A stretch of 64,000 nt of DNA. Origin: Planctomycetaceae bacterium (lineage in GTDB: Bacteria; Planctomycetota; Phycisphaerae; Sedimentisphaerales; UBA12454). The notes beneath the pieces were generated by a model, which worked only from the letters and a program-made list of their open reading frames with translations, was not told the DNA's origin and ran no database searches. The stretch covers positions 1 through 64,000 of the forward strand of contig JAJFVK010000001.1 in the NCBI GenBank assembly GCA_021371795.1. The letters run 5' to 3'. Positions 9,321 to 17,491 of this stretch are shown piece after piece. A program made the position numbers and the translations under genes. The first letter of the stretch is position 1. Each line of letters starts with the position of its first letter.

Positions 9321-9938
9321 TTAAGAATGAGTTTCAAGCATTGCCAACGATTCAGCCATTTCGCTGCTTAATGAGTCGCAAGCCATACTTAACGTTTTGG
9401 CTAAACCGGAGTAATTATGCGGGACGATCGACTGCCGGAATTCTGATCTTTTTATAATTAGAACTTTCGCATTTTGCATATCTACAACTAACCATTGCGC
9501 AACAAGAAACAATTCCTTATCAAGGTTGCTATCAAATTTAACAATTTCTACAACTACCTGGTATCTAACAGAAATGGATGAATTCCAGGGATACAAAATA
9601 AATTTTGCATCCGGAAGAATATCTGCGAGATTTTCTCTAATCAGACGCGCCATTCCAAGGTCGAGAGATTCTGCCCAGCGGTCGAATTGAGCAAATTTAA
9701 GCATCTTTTCTTCATCCTGAGTCACAATTTGCGGCCTGTTCAGATATTCCGGGATTTTAACCGGCCCGACACCAATGACCACATCAGAAGCAATATTTAT
9801 TTTTTTATCTACCTGATTTTCATGGACAGCCTGAAGCATATAAAACCGCGGCGTCGGGCTATTTGGCACAGACATACAGCCGCTTAAAACCAAGGCAAGA
9901 CACATAACCACACAAGAATGAATAACAATTTGCTTCAT
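9321..9938 (-). CDS. ABC-transport auxiliary lipoprotein (PqiC/MlaC-like partner)
   Basis: A 205-aa lipoprotein: a signal peptide ending LALVLSGC (lipobox, Cys at about residue 21), then the DUF330 / ABC_trans_aux pattern (RFYMLQ, VVIGVGPVKIPEYLNRPQIV, WAESLDLGMARLIRENLADILP). Such proteins accompany MCE transporters (PqiC, and the auxiliary lipoproteins of other MCE operons) and are thought to link the MCE tunnel to the outer membrane. It is the last gene of a four-gene MCE operon: permease, ATPase, MCE protein, lipoprotein. Confidence 0.87.
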   Translation of the reverse strand: MKQIVIHSCVVMCLALVLSGCMSVPNSPTPRFYMLQAVHENQVDKKINIASDVVIGVGPVKIPEYLNRPQIVTQDEEKMLKFAQFDRWAESLDLGMARLIRENLADILPDAKFILYPWNSSISVRYQVVVEIVKFDSNLDKELFLVAQWLVVDMQNAKVLIIKRSEFRQSIVPHNYSGLAKTLSMACDSLSSEMAESLAMLETHS

Positions 9939-9939
9939 C

Positions 9940-10656
9940 TTATTCTCCTTTAAGTACTGGTTTACCCTTTAAAATAGCTTCCGGATGCTGCTCAAGATAT
10001 TCGGCAAGTAAACGCACTGATCGCATTGTCTGTTTTGTTTCTTGAAGCGTCTCCCGCAAATCGTAAAGGCTTCCCTGGAAATCGCTTGAATTCACCAATT
10101 TATCAATCCCTTTGGTTACAGCATCTATATTCTTTGCGATTTCTTTAATCGGTAATTCATTCATAATCTCAAAAATATCCGGAGAGATAGGAAGCGTCGG
10201 CAGCTCTGGATACTGACTCGGGAAACCACGCAGTTGAGCTGGTTTATCAGGATAAAAATCAAATGAAACCATAAGCTGGCCGGTTAAAAAACTTTTCACT
10301 TCAAGCTTCCCACGCAGACCAAGCGCAATCATCTTCTTCTCTCCGCCCAATTCCCTAAAACTAAAGGAACTCTTAATGCGACTATGTTCGAACTCGACAA
10401 TCACGGGAAGTATAACAGTCCCGGTCTTTGAGTTATAAATCAAGCTGATGTCTTTTACGGTACCGATACTGACTCCCCGAAATAAAACCGGGGCTCCTAT
10501 TGAAAGGCCTTCAACGGAACCGTCAAAATACAAAACGAATTTACTTGTCCGCTTGAAAAGTGCTCCCGAACCGAAAACCACTATTCCTATTATCAGCAAT
10601 ACTAATGCTGCTGTTACAAATAAACCAATCAATGTTTTGTTCGCTTTTTTACTCAT
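9940..10656 (-). CDS. mlaD: MCE-domain substrate-binding protein (MlaD-like)
   Basis: A 238-aa protein with one N-terminal membrane anchor (TLIGLFVTAALVLLIIGIVVF) and one MCE domain at about 35-120: KFVLYFDGSVEGLSIGAPV with FRGVSIGTVKDI. A helical C-terminal part contains FEIMNELPIKEIAKNIDAV and DLRETLQETKQTMRSVRLL. In the family it forms a hexameric ring in the periplasm that shuttles lipids between membranes. It overlaps the ATPase gene by 4 bases upstream. The C-terminal helix is longer than in E. coli MlaD and resembles PqiB/LetB-type helices. Confidence 0.9.
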   Translation of the reverse strand: MSKKANKTLIGLFVTAALVLLIIGIVVFGSGALFKRTSKFVLYFDGSVEGLSIGAPVLFRGVSIGTVKDISLIYNSKTGTVILPVIVEFEHSRIKSSFSFRELGGEKKMIALGLRGKLEVKSFLTGQLMVSFDFYPDKPAQLRGFPSQYPELPTLPISPDIFEIMNELPIKEIAKNIDAVTKGIDKLVNSSDFQGSLYDLRETLQETKQTMRSVRLLAEYLEQHPEAILKGKPVLKGE

Positions 10657-11426
10657 TGCTTAGCTCCCTGCGTTCCGGCTCTCGTTAAAAACTGGATAAC
10701 CCTGACATCCTTGGAATTAGCCAACAATATATTGGGGTCACCTGCAGCAATAATTGACTTGCTTTCCATATCAAGAAACACTGAATTATTCCCAATGGCA
10801 AAAATACTGGCGAGTTCGTGCGTAACAATAACTATCGTAGTGCCCAAATCATCTCTTAGTTCGAGAATCAAATCATCAAGCTTTCGCGCATTTATCGGGT
10901 CAAGCCCGGACGACGGTTCGTCAAAAAAAATAATATCAGGATCTAACGCGATTGCCCGCGCAAGGCTGACTCTTTTTCGCATACCACCGCTTATTTTCGA
11001 AGGAGAAAAATCCTCATATCCTTCCAATCCAACCAACGAAAGTTTTAGCGATACTACTTCCTGTATCTGTTGGCTGGATAACTTTGTATATAGTTGTAAA
11101 GGAAGCGCGACATTCTCCCCTACGGTCAAAGAGCTCCATAGCGCTCCGCTTTGATAAAGAACGCCGAAACGCCGCATAATATTTTTCTGCCCTATTTCAT
11201 CTTCATCCCAAAAACTTTTGTCGTTATACAAAACCTTACCCTTAGTCGGCGCCTTAAGGCCAATCAAACTCTTAAGCAAAGTGCTCTTGCCGCATCCGCT
11301 TACTCCCATAACAATGAAGATATCGCCTTTATTCACACTAAAGCTAAGGTTACGCATCACGGCGTGATTATTATACCCTAAATCAATATTCTTCACTTCA
11401 ATAACCGGACGCATTGTTGAATTCAC
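10653..11426 (-). CDS. mlaF: MCE transporter ATP-binding protein (MlaF-like)
   Basis: A 257-aa ABC ATPase. The Walker A motif GVSGCGKST lies at residues 41-49, the signature ISGGMRKRVSLARA at about 145-158, and Walker B with DIIFFDEPSSGLDP just after. An H-loop (IVTHELASIFAI) follows. GMRKR instead of GxxQR in the signature is the hallmark of the Mla/MCE ATPase subfamily. It energises the permease encoded 3 bases upstream. Confidence 0.95.
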   Translation of the reverse strand: MNSTMRPVIEVKNIDLGYNNHAVMRNLSFSVNKGDIFIVMGVSGCGKSTLLKSLIGLKAPTKGKVLYNDKSFWDEDEIGQKNIMRRFGVLYQSGALWSSLTVGENVALPLQLYTKLSSQQIQEVVSLKLSLVGLEGYEDFSPSKISGGMRKRVSLARAIALDPDIIFFDEPSSGLDPINARKLDDLILELRDDLGTTIVIVTHELASIFAIGNNSVFLDMESKSIIAAGDPNILLANSKDVRVIQFLTRAGTQGAKQ

Positions 11427-11429
11427 AAG

Positions 11430-12563
11430 TTATACTCCCAAAAATTGACAAATGAACGTAATAATTACAGTTGCAATCACAATACCAGTTATTCCAGTAA
11501 CCACTGCCGAGGTAGTTGCGATTCCCACGCCGGCTGCGTTTTTTTCGCACTCAATACCACGCAGACACCCGGCAACTGCAACGATTACGCCAAAAACAAA
11601 ACTGTGAATAAGCCCCACCCATATATAGCTAAGCTTTACGGCATGCTGGGTATGATTCAAATATTCTATCGGATTAAGATTAAGTACCCACACACTGATA
11701 ACAAAACCACCTAATATGCCCATGATATCCGCATATATGGTCAGGATCGGCATCATAATTACTAACGCCAGAATACGTGGTATGACCAAAAACTCAACAG
11801 GAGAAACACCTAACGTTTTAAGAGCATCGATTTCATCGTTTGCCTGCATCATTCCCAGCTCTGCCGCAAAAGACGCCCCGATGCGGCCGGATACAATAAT
11901 ACCAGTCATCACTGCCGACAATACGCGCACCATGCCAATTCCGACCATATCGGAGATATATATTTGAGCCCCAAATGTTTTAAGCTGTATCGCCCCGATA
12001 AAGGCAAGTATCATACCTACTAATAAACTTATCAAAGATACAAGCGGCAAACTATCGACCCCGCATCTCTGCACGATTAACATAAAATCGTCCCAGCGAA
12101 AATATGATTTACCTTTAACCATGTGGACTATAGAAACAGTGATATCCCCCAGAAAATCAACCCCCGAACGCAAGTTTTCGATAATTTGTAAAACTTTCCC
12201 TCCCAATTTTTCAAGAAATGACTCACTCGCCTTTTGAGGTGAAATATCTTTTTCAGATGTCTTTAAAGCCAACGAGAGCAGTTTCTGCGATTTCTCCGGC
12301 AGCCCTTCGCGAGCGACATGAATATCCTTGTCCTCACACTCCCTAATCAGCTTAAGCAAAAAAGAAATAAGCCCGCTGTCCCACTTTAACTCTTTTGAAA
12401 CACTAATATTAATTTCTGCGACATCCGGATGACTATCGAGTTGCGACGTGACCTCATCTGTCGAAAGAAGACCGGCGGAAATCTGCCAATCTCCGCTTAG
12501 TTTAATAAGAAGTGTTTTTGGTGTTGAATAATCAAAGACAAGTTTTTCCGGCAGTATACTCAC
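11430..12563 (-). CDS. mlaE: MCE transporter permease (MlaE-like) with N-terminal STAS-like domain
   Basis: A 377-aa protein. The first ~120 residues form a soluble STAS-like domain (LLIKLSGDWQISAGLLS, DVAEINISVSKELKWDSGLISFLLKLI). The MlaE permease follows, with five membrane helices and the family motifs LISLLVGMILAFIGAIQL, GRIGASFAAELGMM and EIDALKTLGVSPVEFLVIPR. The STAS part stands in for the separate MlaB protein of proteobacteria. The start is GTG at 12561-12563 with AAGG 9 bases upstream. It is the first gene of the MCE operon. Confidence 0.93.
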   Translation of the reverse strand: MSILPEKLVFDYSTPKTLLIKLSGDWQISAGLLSTDEVTSQLDSHPDVAEINISVSKELKWDSGLISFLLKLIRECEDKDIHVAREGLPEKSQKLLSLALKTSEKDISPQKASESFLEKLGGKVLQIIENLRSGVDFLGDITVSIVHMVKGKSYFRWDDFMLIVQRCGVDSLPLVSLISLLVGMILAFIGAIQLKTFGAQIYISDMVGIGMVRVLSAVMTGIIVSGRIGASFAAELGMMQANDEIDALKTLGVSPVEFLVIPRILALVIMMPILTIYADIMGILGGFVISVWVLNLNPIEYLNHTQHAVKLSYIWVGLIHSFVFGVIVAVAGCLRGIECEKNAAGVGIATTSAVVTGITGIVIATVIITFICQFLGV

Positions 12564-12580
12564 TTGATCGGCCTTAACCC

Positions 12581-12688
12581 TTATTTAACATGATTAATCG
12601 TATAAACCATTTCATTATCAATTCTAATATCTTCACCAAACAACTCAAGGCAGCGAATAATTGTCTTTTCTTCCGTCGATTGAATCAT
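12581..12688 (-). CDS. Short ORF (35 aa), possibly translated
   Basis: The frame reads MIQSTEEKTIIRCLELFGED then IRIDNEMVYTINHVK. It starts inside the stop of the alpha-glucan phosphorylase gene (ATGA overlap), so it could be translated by coupling, and ends 18 bases before the MCE permease start. No homologue is recognised. It could equally be the stub of a deleted gene, like the acetate kinase remnant in the same island. Confidence 0.3.
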   Translation of the reverse strand: MIQSTEEKTIIRCLELFGEDIRIDNEMVYTINHVK

Positions 12689-15228
12689 CGCTGCCACAAT
12701 ATTTGAGCGGCTTCCAGAGGAACCGCAACGCTGTCATAGTTCGGTATCACTCTGGCCGTATAGTCTGTCGCAGGCCGGGCTGCTGATACTGTTATGCTAT
12801 AGATGTAGCCTCTAATTGCACCAGCCAGTTGTTGACCTTGCTTCATCTCCTGCCTTACCGGACTGCCACCATTTATCCCATTCGCATAAAGTTCCACTCG
12901 AACCGCATTTGGGTCGATGTCGTCGATATAGACCTCAACTTTAAATGTGTGATGCTGTTCGTCAGTTTCAACTTTTGTTTCGCCAAAATGCACCGCAGCC
13001 CATTTTTGTTCGAGAGTATGTTTCCAATTTACCAGTTTTTGCCCCATTGCGCCTTTATCTGAAGCACGCATACGATAGGATATCGCAGATGGAAGGTAAT
13101 GCTGCTCGGTGTATTCCTGAACAGTGCTGGTGGCTGAAAAGCGAGGCGTTAACATTGCCATGCTTTCACGAATACGCGATACCCATGCTTTGGGAATTCC
13201 ATTTTCATCACGGTTATAAAATTCAGGAATCAACTCGCGTTCGAGCAGGTTGTAAAGTTCATTTGCTTCGACAGCATCCCATGCCGGGTCATCGCCATGT
13301 TCATGGCCGTCGCCAATCGCCCATCCAACTTCCGGTGTATATGCTTCAGCCCACCATCCATCCAGTTCCGACAGATTGAGTCCTCCATTGACAAGCACTT
13401 TCATTCCGCTGGTTCCACTGGCTTCCCATGGACGCCGCGGCGTGTTAATCCAGACATCTACTCCCTGTACCAGGTGTTCAGTCAAATGCATATCATAGTC
13501 GCTAAGGAATACCGCATGTGAACGCACCTCTGGCCGCCTGATAAAACGTATCCATTCCTGAATCAGTCGTTGTCCTTCCTGATCCTCAGGATGGGCCTTA
13601 CCGGCGATAATAAGTTGAACAGGACGCTGACTGTCAGTCAACAGGCCAAGCAATCGCTGCGGATCATGCAGCAGAAGATTCGGTCTTTTGTAGGATGCGA
13701 AGCGGCGTGCAAAACCGAGCGTTAATGCATTTGGATCAAATAAATATTTTGTATCGTCAACTATCTCGGACGATGCGCCTGATTCAGCGAGTTGCCGAGA
13801 CAGCCGCTGACGGGCATATTCAACGAGAGACTTACGGGCCACGGCACGAAATTGCCAGAGCCCGACATCGGAAATGCGGCGAATGTTTTCGCCCAGCGTT
13901 TCCTTTGTTCTCAGCCAACGGTCTTTTCCGCAAGACTGTGTCCAAAGTTCGTCGGCCGTCGCCGAATCCCAGGTTGACATATGCACCCCGTTGGTAACTG
14001 AACCGACAGGCACTTCATCTACCGGCCAGCGTGGAAATAAATGTTCAAAGAGATGGCGGCTGACTTCTCCGTGCAACCGGCTCACACCATTTACCGCTCC
14101 GCTTCCTCGTATAGCCAGATAAGCCATATTAAAAAATTCTGATGAGTCATTGGAATTTTGCCGCCCAAGAGCAAGCAAATCGTGGATTGGTATATTAAGC
14201 CTCTTGTCGGCATACCAGCCAAGGTATTGCTCGATAAGAGCTGGAGAGAAACGGTCAAAGCCTGCTGCTACCGGTGTATGAGTGGTAAATAGATTACCGG
14301 CTCGTGTAACAGCCAGTGCGACTTCAAAAGACTGACCTGTATCTTCCATAAAATTTCTTGCGCCTTCCAACACAGCGAAGGCAGCATGCCCTTCGTTCAG
14401 ATGGCATACCTCCGGCCGAATCCCGAGAGCACGAAGCAGCCGCCATCCTCCAATCCCAAGTATAAGCTCTTGTTTAAGCCGCAATTCAAACCCGCCTCCA
14501 TAAAGTTCGCTTGTAATTCCTCTATGAGCTGGAAAGTTCGCGGCATCATTAGTGTCTAACAAGTAAAGTTTAACTCTGCCGACCTGGACGTGCCATGCAC
14601 GCAGCCACACCGAATAACCAGGAAGCACGATTTCCAGCCGCAGCCATTCTCCATTTTCTTTCCGCAGAGGCGTAATCGGCAATTGCCCCGGGTCGTTATA
14701 CGGGTACAGTTCCTGCTGCGCTCCATCCTTATCAATCATCTGACGAAAATAGCCTTGCTGGTAAAGCAACCCCACACCGATTACCGGAACACCCAAATCG
14801 CTGGCGGCTTTGAGCTGGTCTCCTGCAACATTACCGAGGCCGCCTGAATATATGGGCAGAGCTTCGCTTAGCATAAATTCCATACAGAAATAAGCGACAC
14901 AGTTTAAAGAAGTTTGCGGATGAGTTTCCTGAAACCACGCAGGCGCTGCCGACTTGCGGCCCTTGAGTTCCAAAAGCTTATCCACTTCCCTGCGAAATTC
15001 GGTGTTGGCCAATAAGTTTTCAAGTTTTTCCCGTGAAACCGTTTGCAAAACAACCCATGGATTTTGTGCCAGTTCCCACAATTCAGGGTCGAGCTGTCTC
15101 CATACTTTGTCCTCATAATGGCTCCACGACCATCGCATATCCAGAGCAAGCTCGGCAAGAGAATCAAATCCATCCACTTCTGTTGGCAGAAAAGAGTATA
15201 GCTTGTTCACATGTGTTTGCTCGTTCAT
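12685..15228 (-). CDS. glgP: Alpha-glucan (glycogen) phosphorylase
   Basis: An 847-aa GT35 enzyme that releases glucose 1-phosphate from glycogen or maltodextrin. It has the N-terminal DUF3417 region (FDSLAELALDMRWSWSHYEDKVWRQL) typical of the alpha-glucan phosphorylase subfamily. Other motifs are YFCMEFMLSEALPIYSGGLG, HLNEGHAAF and TTHTPVAAG. The PLP site is EASGTSGMKVLVNGGLNLS, with the Schiff-base Lys at about 610. A C-terminal extension past the catalytic core (DEQHHTFKVEVYIDDIDPN) is a beta domain also found in this subfamily. It lies downstream of transaldolase with a 13-base gap, and feeds hexose phosphates towards phosphoketolase. Confidence 0.95.
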   Translation of the reverse strand: MNEQTHVNKLYSFLPTEVDGFDSLAELALDMRWSWSHYEDKVWRQLDPELWELAQNPWVVLQTVSREKLENLLANTEFRREVDKLLELKGRKSAAPAWFQETHPQTSLNCVAYFCMEFMLSEALPIYSGGLGNVAGDQLKAASDLGVPVIGVGLLYQQGYFRQMIDKDGAQQELYPYNDPGQLPITPLRKENGEWLRLEIVLPGYSVWLRAWHVQVGRVKLYLLDTNDAANFPAHRGITSELYGGGFELRLKQELILGIGGWRLLRALGIRPEVCHLNEGHAAFAVLEGARNFMEDTGQSFEVALAVTRAGNLFTTHTPVAAGFDRFSPALIEQYLGWYADKRLNIPIHDLLALGRQNSNDSSEFFNMAYLAIRGSGAVNGVSRLHGEVSRHLFEHLFPRWPVDEVPVGSVTNGVHMSTWDSATADELWTQSCGKDRWLRTKETLGENIRRISDVGLWQFRAVARKSLVEYARQRLSRQLAESGASSEIVDDTKYLFDPNALTLGFARRFASYKRPNLLLHDPQRLLGLLTDSQRPVQLIIAGKAHPEDQEGQRLIQEWIRFIRRPEVRSHAVFLSDYDMHLTEHLVQGVDVWINTPRRPWEASGTSGMKVLVNGGLNLSELDGWWAEAYTPEVGWAIGDGHEHGDDPAWDAVEANELYNLLERELIPEFYNRDENGIPKAWVSRIRESMAMLTPRFSATSTVQEYTEQHYLPSAISYRMRASDKGAMGQKLVNWKHTLEQKWAAVHFGETKVETDEQHHTFKVEVYIDDIDPNAVRVELYANGINGGSPVRQEMKQGQQLAGAIRGYIYSITVSAARPATDYTARVIPNYDSVAVPLEAAQILWQR

Positions 15229-15241
15229 AGTTTCTCTTTAA

Positions 15242-16345
15242 TTACTCTGATGACTTTTTTGTTAAGGCCTCCATCAGCTTGTCGAATGGTTCATTAAATT
15301 TTCTTACGCCTTCATTTTCGAGCTGCCCGGTAATCTTGTCGATGCTGATTCCGAGTTCCTGTAATTGTGCCATTACCAGGTTTGCTTGCTCGACATCCTG
15401 TTCAAGACGTGATTTCGGATCACCGTGATCACGGTAGGCATCTATGGTTTCAGGCGGGACCGTGTTTACGGTGTCTGGGCCGATTAGTGATTCAATGTAT
15501 TTTACATCACTGTAGTCAGGGTTCTTGGTACCTGTGCTGGCCCATAGAAGCCGCTGGACACGAGCACCTTTATCAGCCAGTTTATTAAATCTATCATCGC
15601 AGAATATTTCCTTGTATATTTGATAGGCCATTTTCGCACTGGCGATGGCAACTTGTCCATGCAACTTTTTTGCGATATCTGTTTTCTGGCTGTCTTGTGA
15701 GATGAGTTTTTCAAGCAGTGAATCCACCAATGCATCGATACGACTGACAAAGAAACTGGCCACCGAGGCTATATGTTCCACTGGCTTGCCTTGGGCAGCG
15801 CGCATTTCGAGACCTGCGATGTAAGCATCCGCAACCTGTCGATAACGAGGCAACCCAAAGAGCAGCGTTACATTGATATTGATTCCTTCGCTGATGAGTT
15901 GCTGAATGGCAGACAGACCATCGGCTGTCGCAGGAACTTTGATGAAAACATTTGGTCTGTTCAGTGCTGCCCATAATCGGCGAGCTTCCTCAATTGTGCC
16001 TTTGGTGTCATTTGCCAGATGAGGGTTGACCTCAAGACTGACATATCCGTCTATGCCGTTAGTTTTTTCATACACAGACCTGAACCCGTCCGCGGCGTTC
16101 TGTACATCGTGTTGGCTGATAGTTTCATAGATTGTTCTGACATCTTTTTTTTTAAGAGCCATATCACGAATGTCCTGGTCATAAATATTGCTTTCCGCTA
16201 TAGCCTTTTCAAAAATAGATGGGTTAGAGGTCATTCCCCGAAGTCCATCTTCATCTATTAAACGTCGAAGCTGGCCGCTTACAATTAAATCACGCCGGAT
16301 GTAGTCGAGCCAAATTGACTGGCCGAGCGTTTGCAATTTTTTCAA
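15242..16345 (-). CDS. tal: Transaldolase
   Basis: A 367-aa class I aldolase-fold enzyme that exchanges a dihydroxyacetone unit between sedoheptulose 7-P/G3P and erythrose 4-P/F6P. Seen: QSIWLDYIRRDLI, the substrate motif GMTSNPSIFEKAI near residue 38, and the Schiff-base lysine in VFIKVPAT (about Lys136). The length and N-terminal pattern fit the long transaldolase subfamily that is often fused to or partnered with phosphoglucose isomerase. The gene is 12 bases from rpiB upstream and 13 from glgP downstream, clearly one operon. With phosphoketolase and RpiB it makes a complete pentose/hexose interconversion set. Confidence 0.95.
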   Translation of the reverse strand: MKKLQTLGQSIWLDYIRRDLIVSGQLRRLIDEDGLRGMTSNPSIFEKAIAESNIYDQDIRDMALKKKDVRTIYETISQHDVQNAADGFRSVYEKTNGIDGYVSLEVNPHLANDTKGTIEEARRLWAALNRPNVFIKVPATADGLSAIQQLISEGININVTLLFGLPRYRQVADAYIAGLEMRAAQGKPVEHIASVASFFVSRIDALVDSLLEKLISQDSQKTDIAKKLHGQVAIASAKMAYQIYKEIFCDDRFNKLADKGARVQRLLWASTGTKNPDYSDVKYIESLIGPDTVNTVPPETIDAYRDHGDPKSRLEQDVEQANLVMAQLQELGISIDKITGQLENEGVRKFNEPFDKLMEALTKKSSE

Positions 16346-16356
16346 AGGATTATCTT

Positions 16357-16851
16357 TTATGATATTACCTCCTTGTGTTCCAATTCCACAACTTTAGCCA
16401 AGCGGTGCCGATGACGCGGAATATCACTAAACCGGGCATTCAAAAAAATTTGAACAAGAGACCACGCTAATTCAAAACCAATGATACGGCCTCCCAGGCA
16501 CATTATATTCATATTGTCGTCTTCCACACCTTGATGAGCGGAAAACGAATCCATAATCATTGATGCACGCACGCCTGCAACTTTGTTGGCAGCCACGCAC
16601 GCCCCTATTCCACTACCGCAGATAGCCAGACCTTTTTCTATCTCGCCTTTTGCCACTGCCTTTGCAAGCGGAATAACAAAATCCGGATAGTCATCTTCCA
16701 ACTCCAATTGATAAGCACCGAAATCTTTTACCGTGAAACCTGCTGCCTTGAGAGCAGTAATCAGTTTCTCTTTTAATTCAAATCCTCCATGGTCGGCTGC
16801 GACTCCGACGTGTTTCGGTGTTACTGTCAATATTGTCAGAGAGTCAGCCAT
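16357..16851 (-). CDS. rpiB: Ribose-5-phosphate isomerase B
   Basis: A 164-aa protein of the RpiB/LacAB family that interconverts ribulose 5-P and ribose 5-P. Seen: VGVAADHGGFELKEKL (phosphate and substrate site), DDYPDF, the catalytic Cys/Gly loop GLAICGSGIGACVAANKVAGVRA and NIMCLGGRIIG. It is the second gene of the island operon, directly before transaldolase. The first ~10 residues are an extension relative to most RpiB proteins. Confidence 0.94.
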   Translation of the reverse strand: MADSLTILTVTPKHVGVAADHGGFELKEKLITALKAAGFTVKDFGAYQLELEDDYPDFVIPLAKAVAKGEIEKGLAICGSGIGACVAANKVAGVRASMIMDSFSAHQGVEDDNMNIMCLGGRIIGFELAWSLVQIFLNARFSDIPRHRHRLAKVVELEHKEVIS

Positions 16852-16889
16852 TGGTATTCTTCTCTCTTAAAAGCAATTTTTGAATTATG

Positions 16890-17423
16890 TTAAACGTTAA
16901 CAGGTTCTGTATGATGCACATCAGATTCAATAGCTTCTGTGTCTTCGATAATTTTTTTGGCATTGGCCACCTCATCGGCTGTACCATGCGCAACTATAAC
17001 AAATTTGCCTGCCTTGATTGCGGTCTCATATTTCAACACGCTGTCTTTAGGAATGCCTATGCTGTAAAGCCCGGCACCTAATGCGCTAAGGCCTCCAACT
17101 ACGACAGCACCTTCCAGTGCTCCAACCAGCCATGCCACAAGTGGACCTGCAACCAAAATCGGCCCAAATCCGGGAATCATAAAAAATGCCGAGCCAAATA
17201 ATAGCCCCCAAATACCTCCCCAGAAAGCGCCAAGCTTGCCCCAATACTTTATCCGATCGCCCGTATTGTAGTATCCGATTACATGCTCGTCAGAATGATA
17301 GTCCTTGCCTACAATAGAAAGCATTTTCATGGCAAAGCCTGATTTCTGCAGTTCTTTGATGCCAGCTTCAGCTTCTGTGTGTGTGTTGTACACTGCAACC
17401 ATTGCATTTTTCTTTTCAGCCAT
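16890..17423 (-). CDS. GS17M/YflT-type general stress membrane protein
   Basis: A 177-aa protein. The N-terminal ~45 residues (AMVAVYNTHTEAEAGIKELQKSGF) fit the general-stress 17M/YflT domain. The middle has Gly/Ala-rich hydrophobic segments (WGGIWGLLFGSAFFMIPGFGPILVAGPLVAWLVGALEGAVVVGGL in short runs), probably membrane-inserted or a glycine-zipper. The tail returns to a beta-alpha fold (SVLKYETAIKAGKFVIVAHG). Homologues are common in stress islands; function is unknown. It is the first gene of the island's operon, with GGAGA 9 bases upstream. An IS4 element ends 69 bases before its ATG, so its promoter may have been altered. Confidence 0.75.
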   Translation of the reverse strand: MAEKKNAMVAVYNTHTEAEAGIKELQKSGFAMKMLSIVGKDYHSDEHVIGYYNTGDRIKYWGKLGAFWGGIWGLLFGSAFFMIPGFGPILVAGPLVAWLVGALEGAVVVGGLSALGAGLYSIGIPKDSVLKYETAIKAGKFVIVAHGTADEVANAKKIIEDTEAIESDVHHTEPVNV

Positions 17424-17491
17424 TATTTAATCTCCATAAAAATTATTTTCATTTTCGTTTTTCATTTTTCGCTCAATTTATCTTTACCAAC

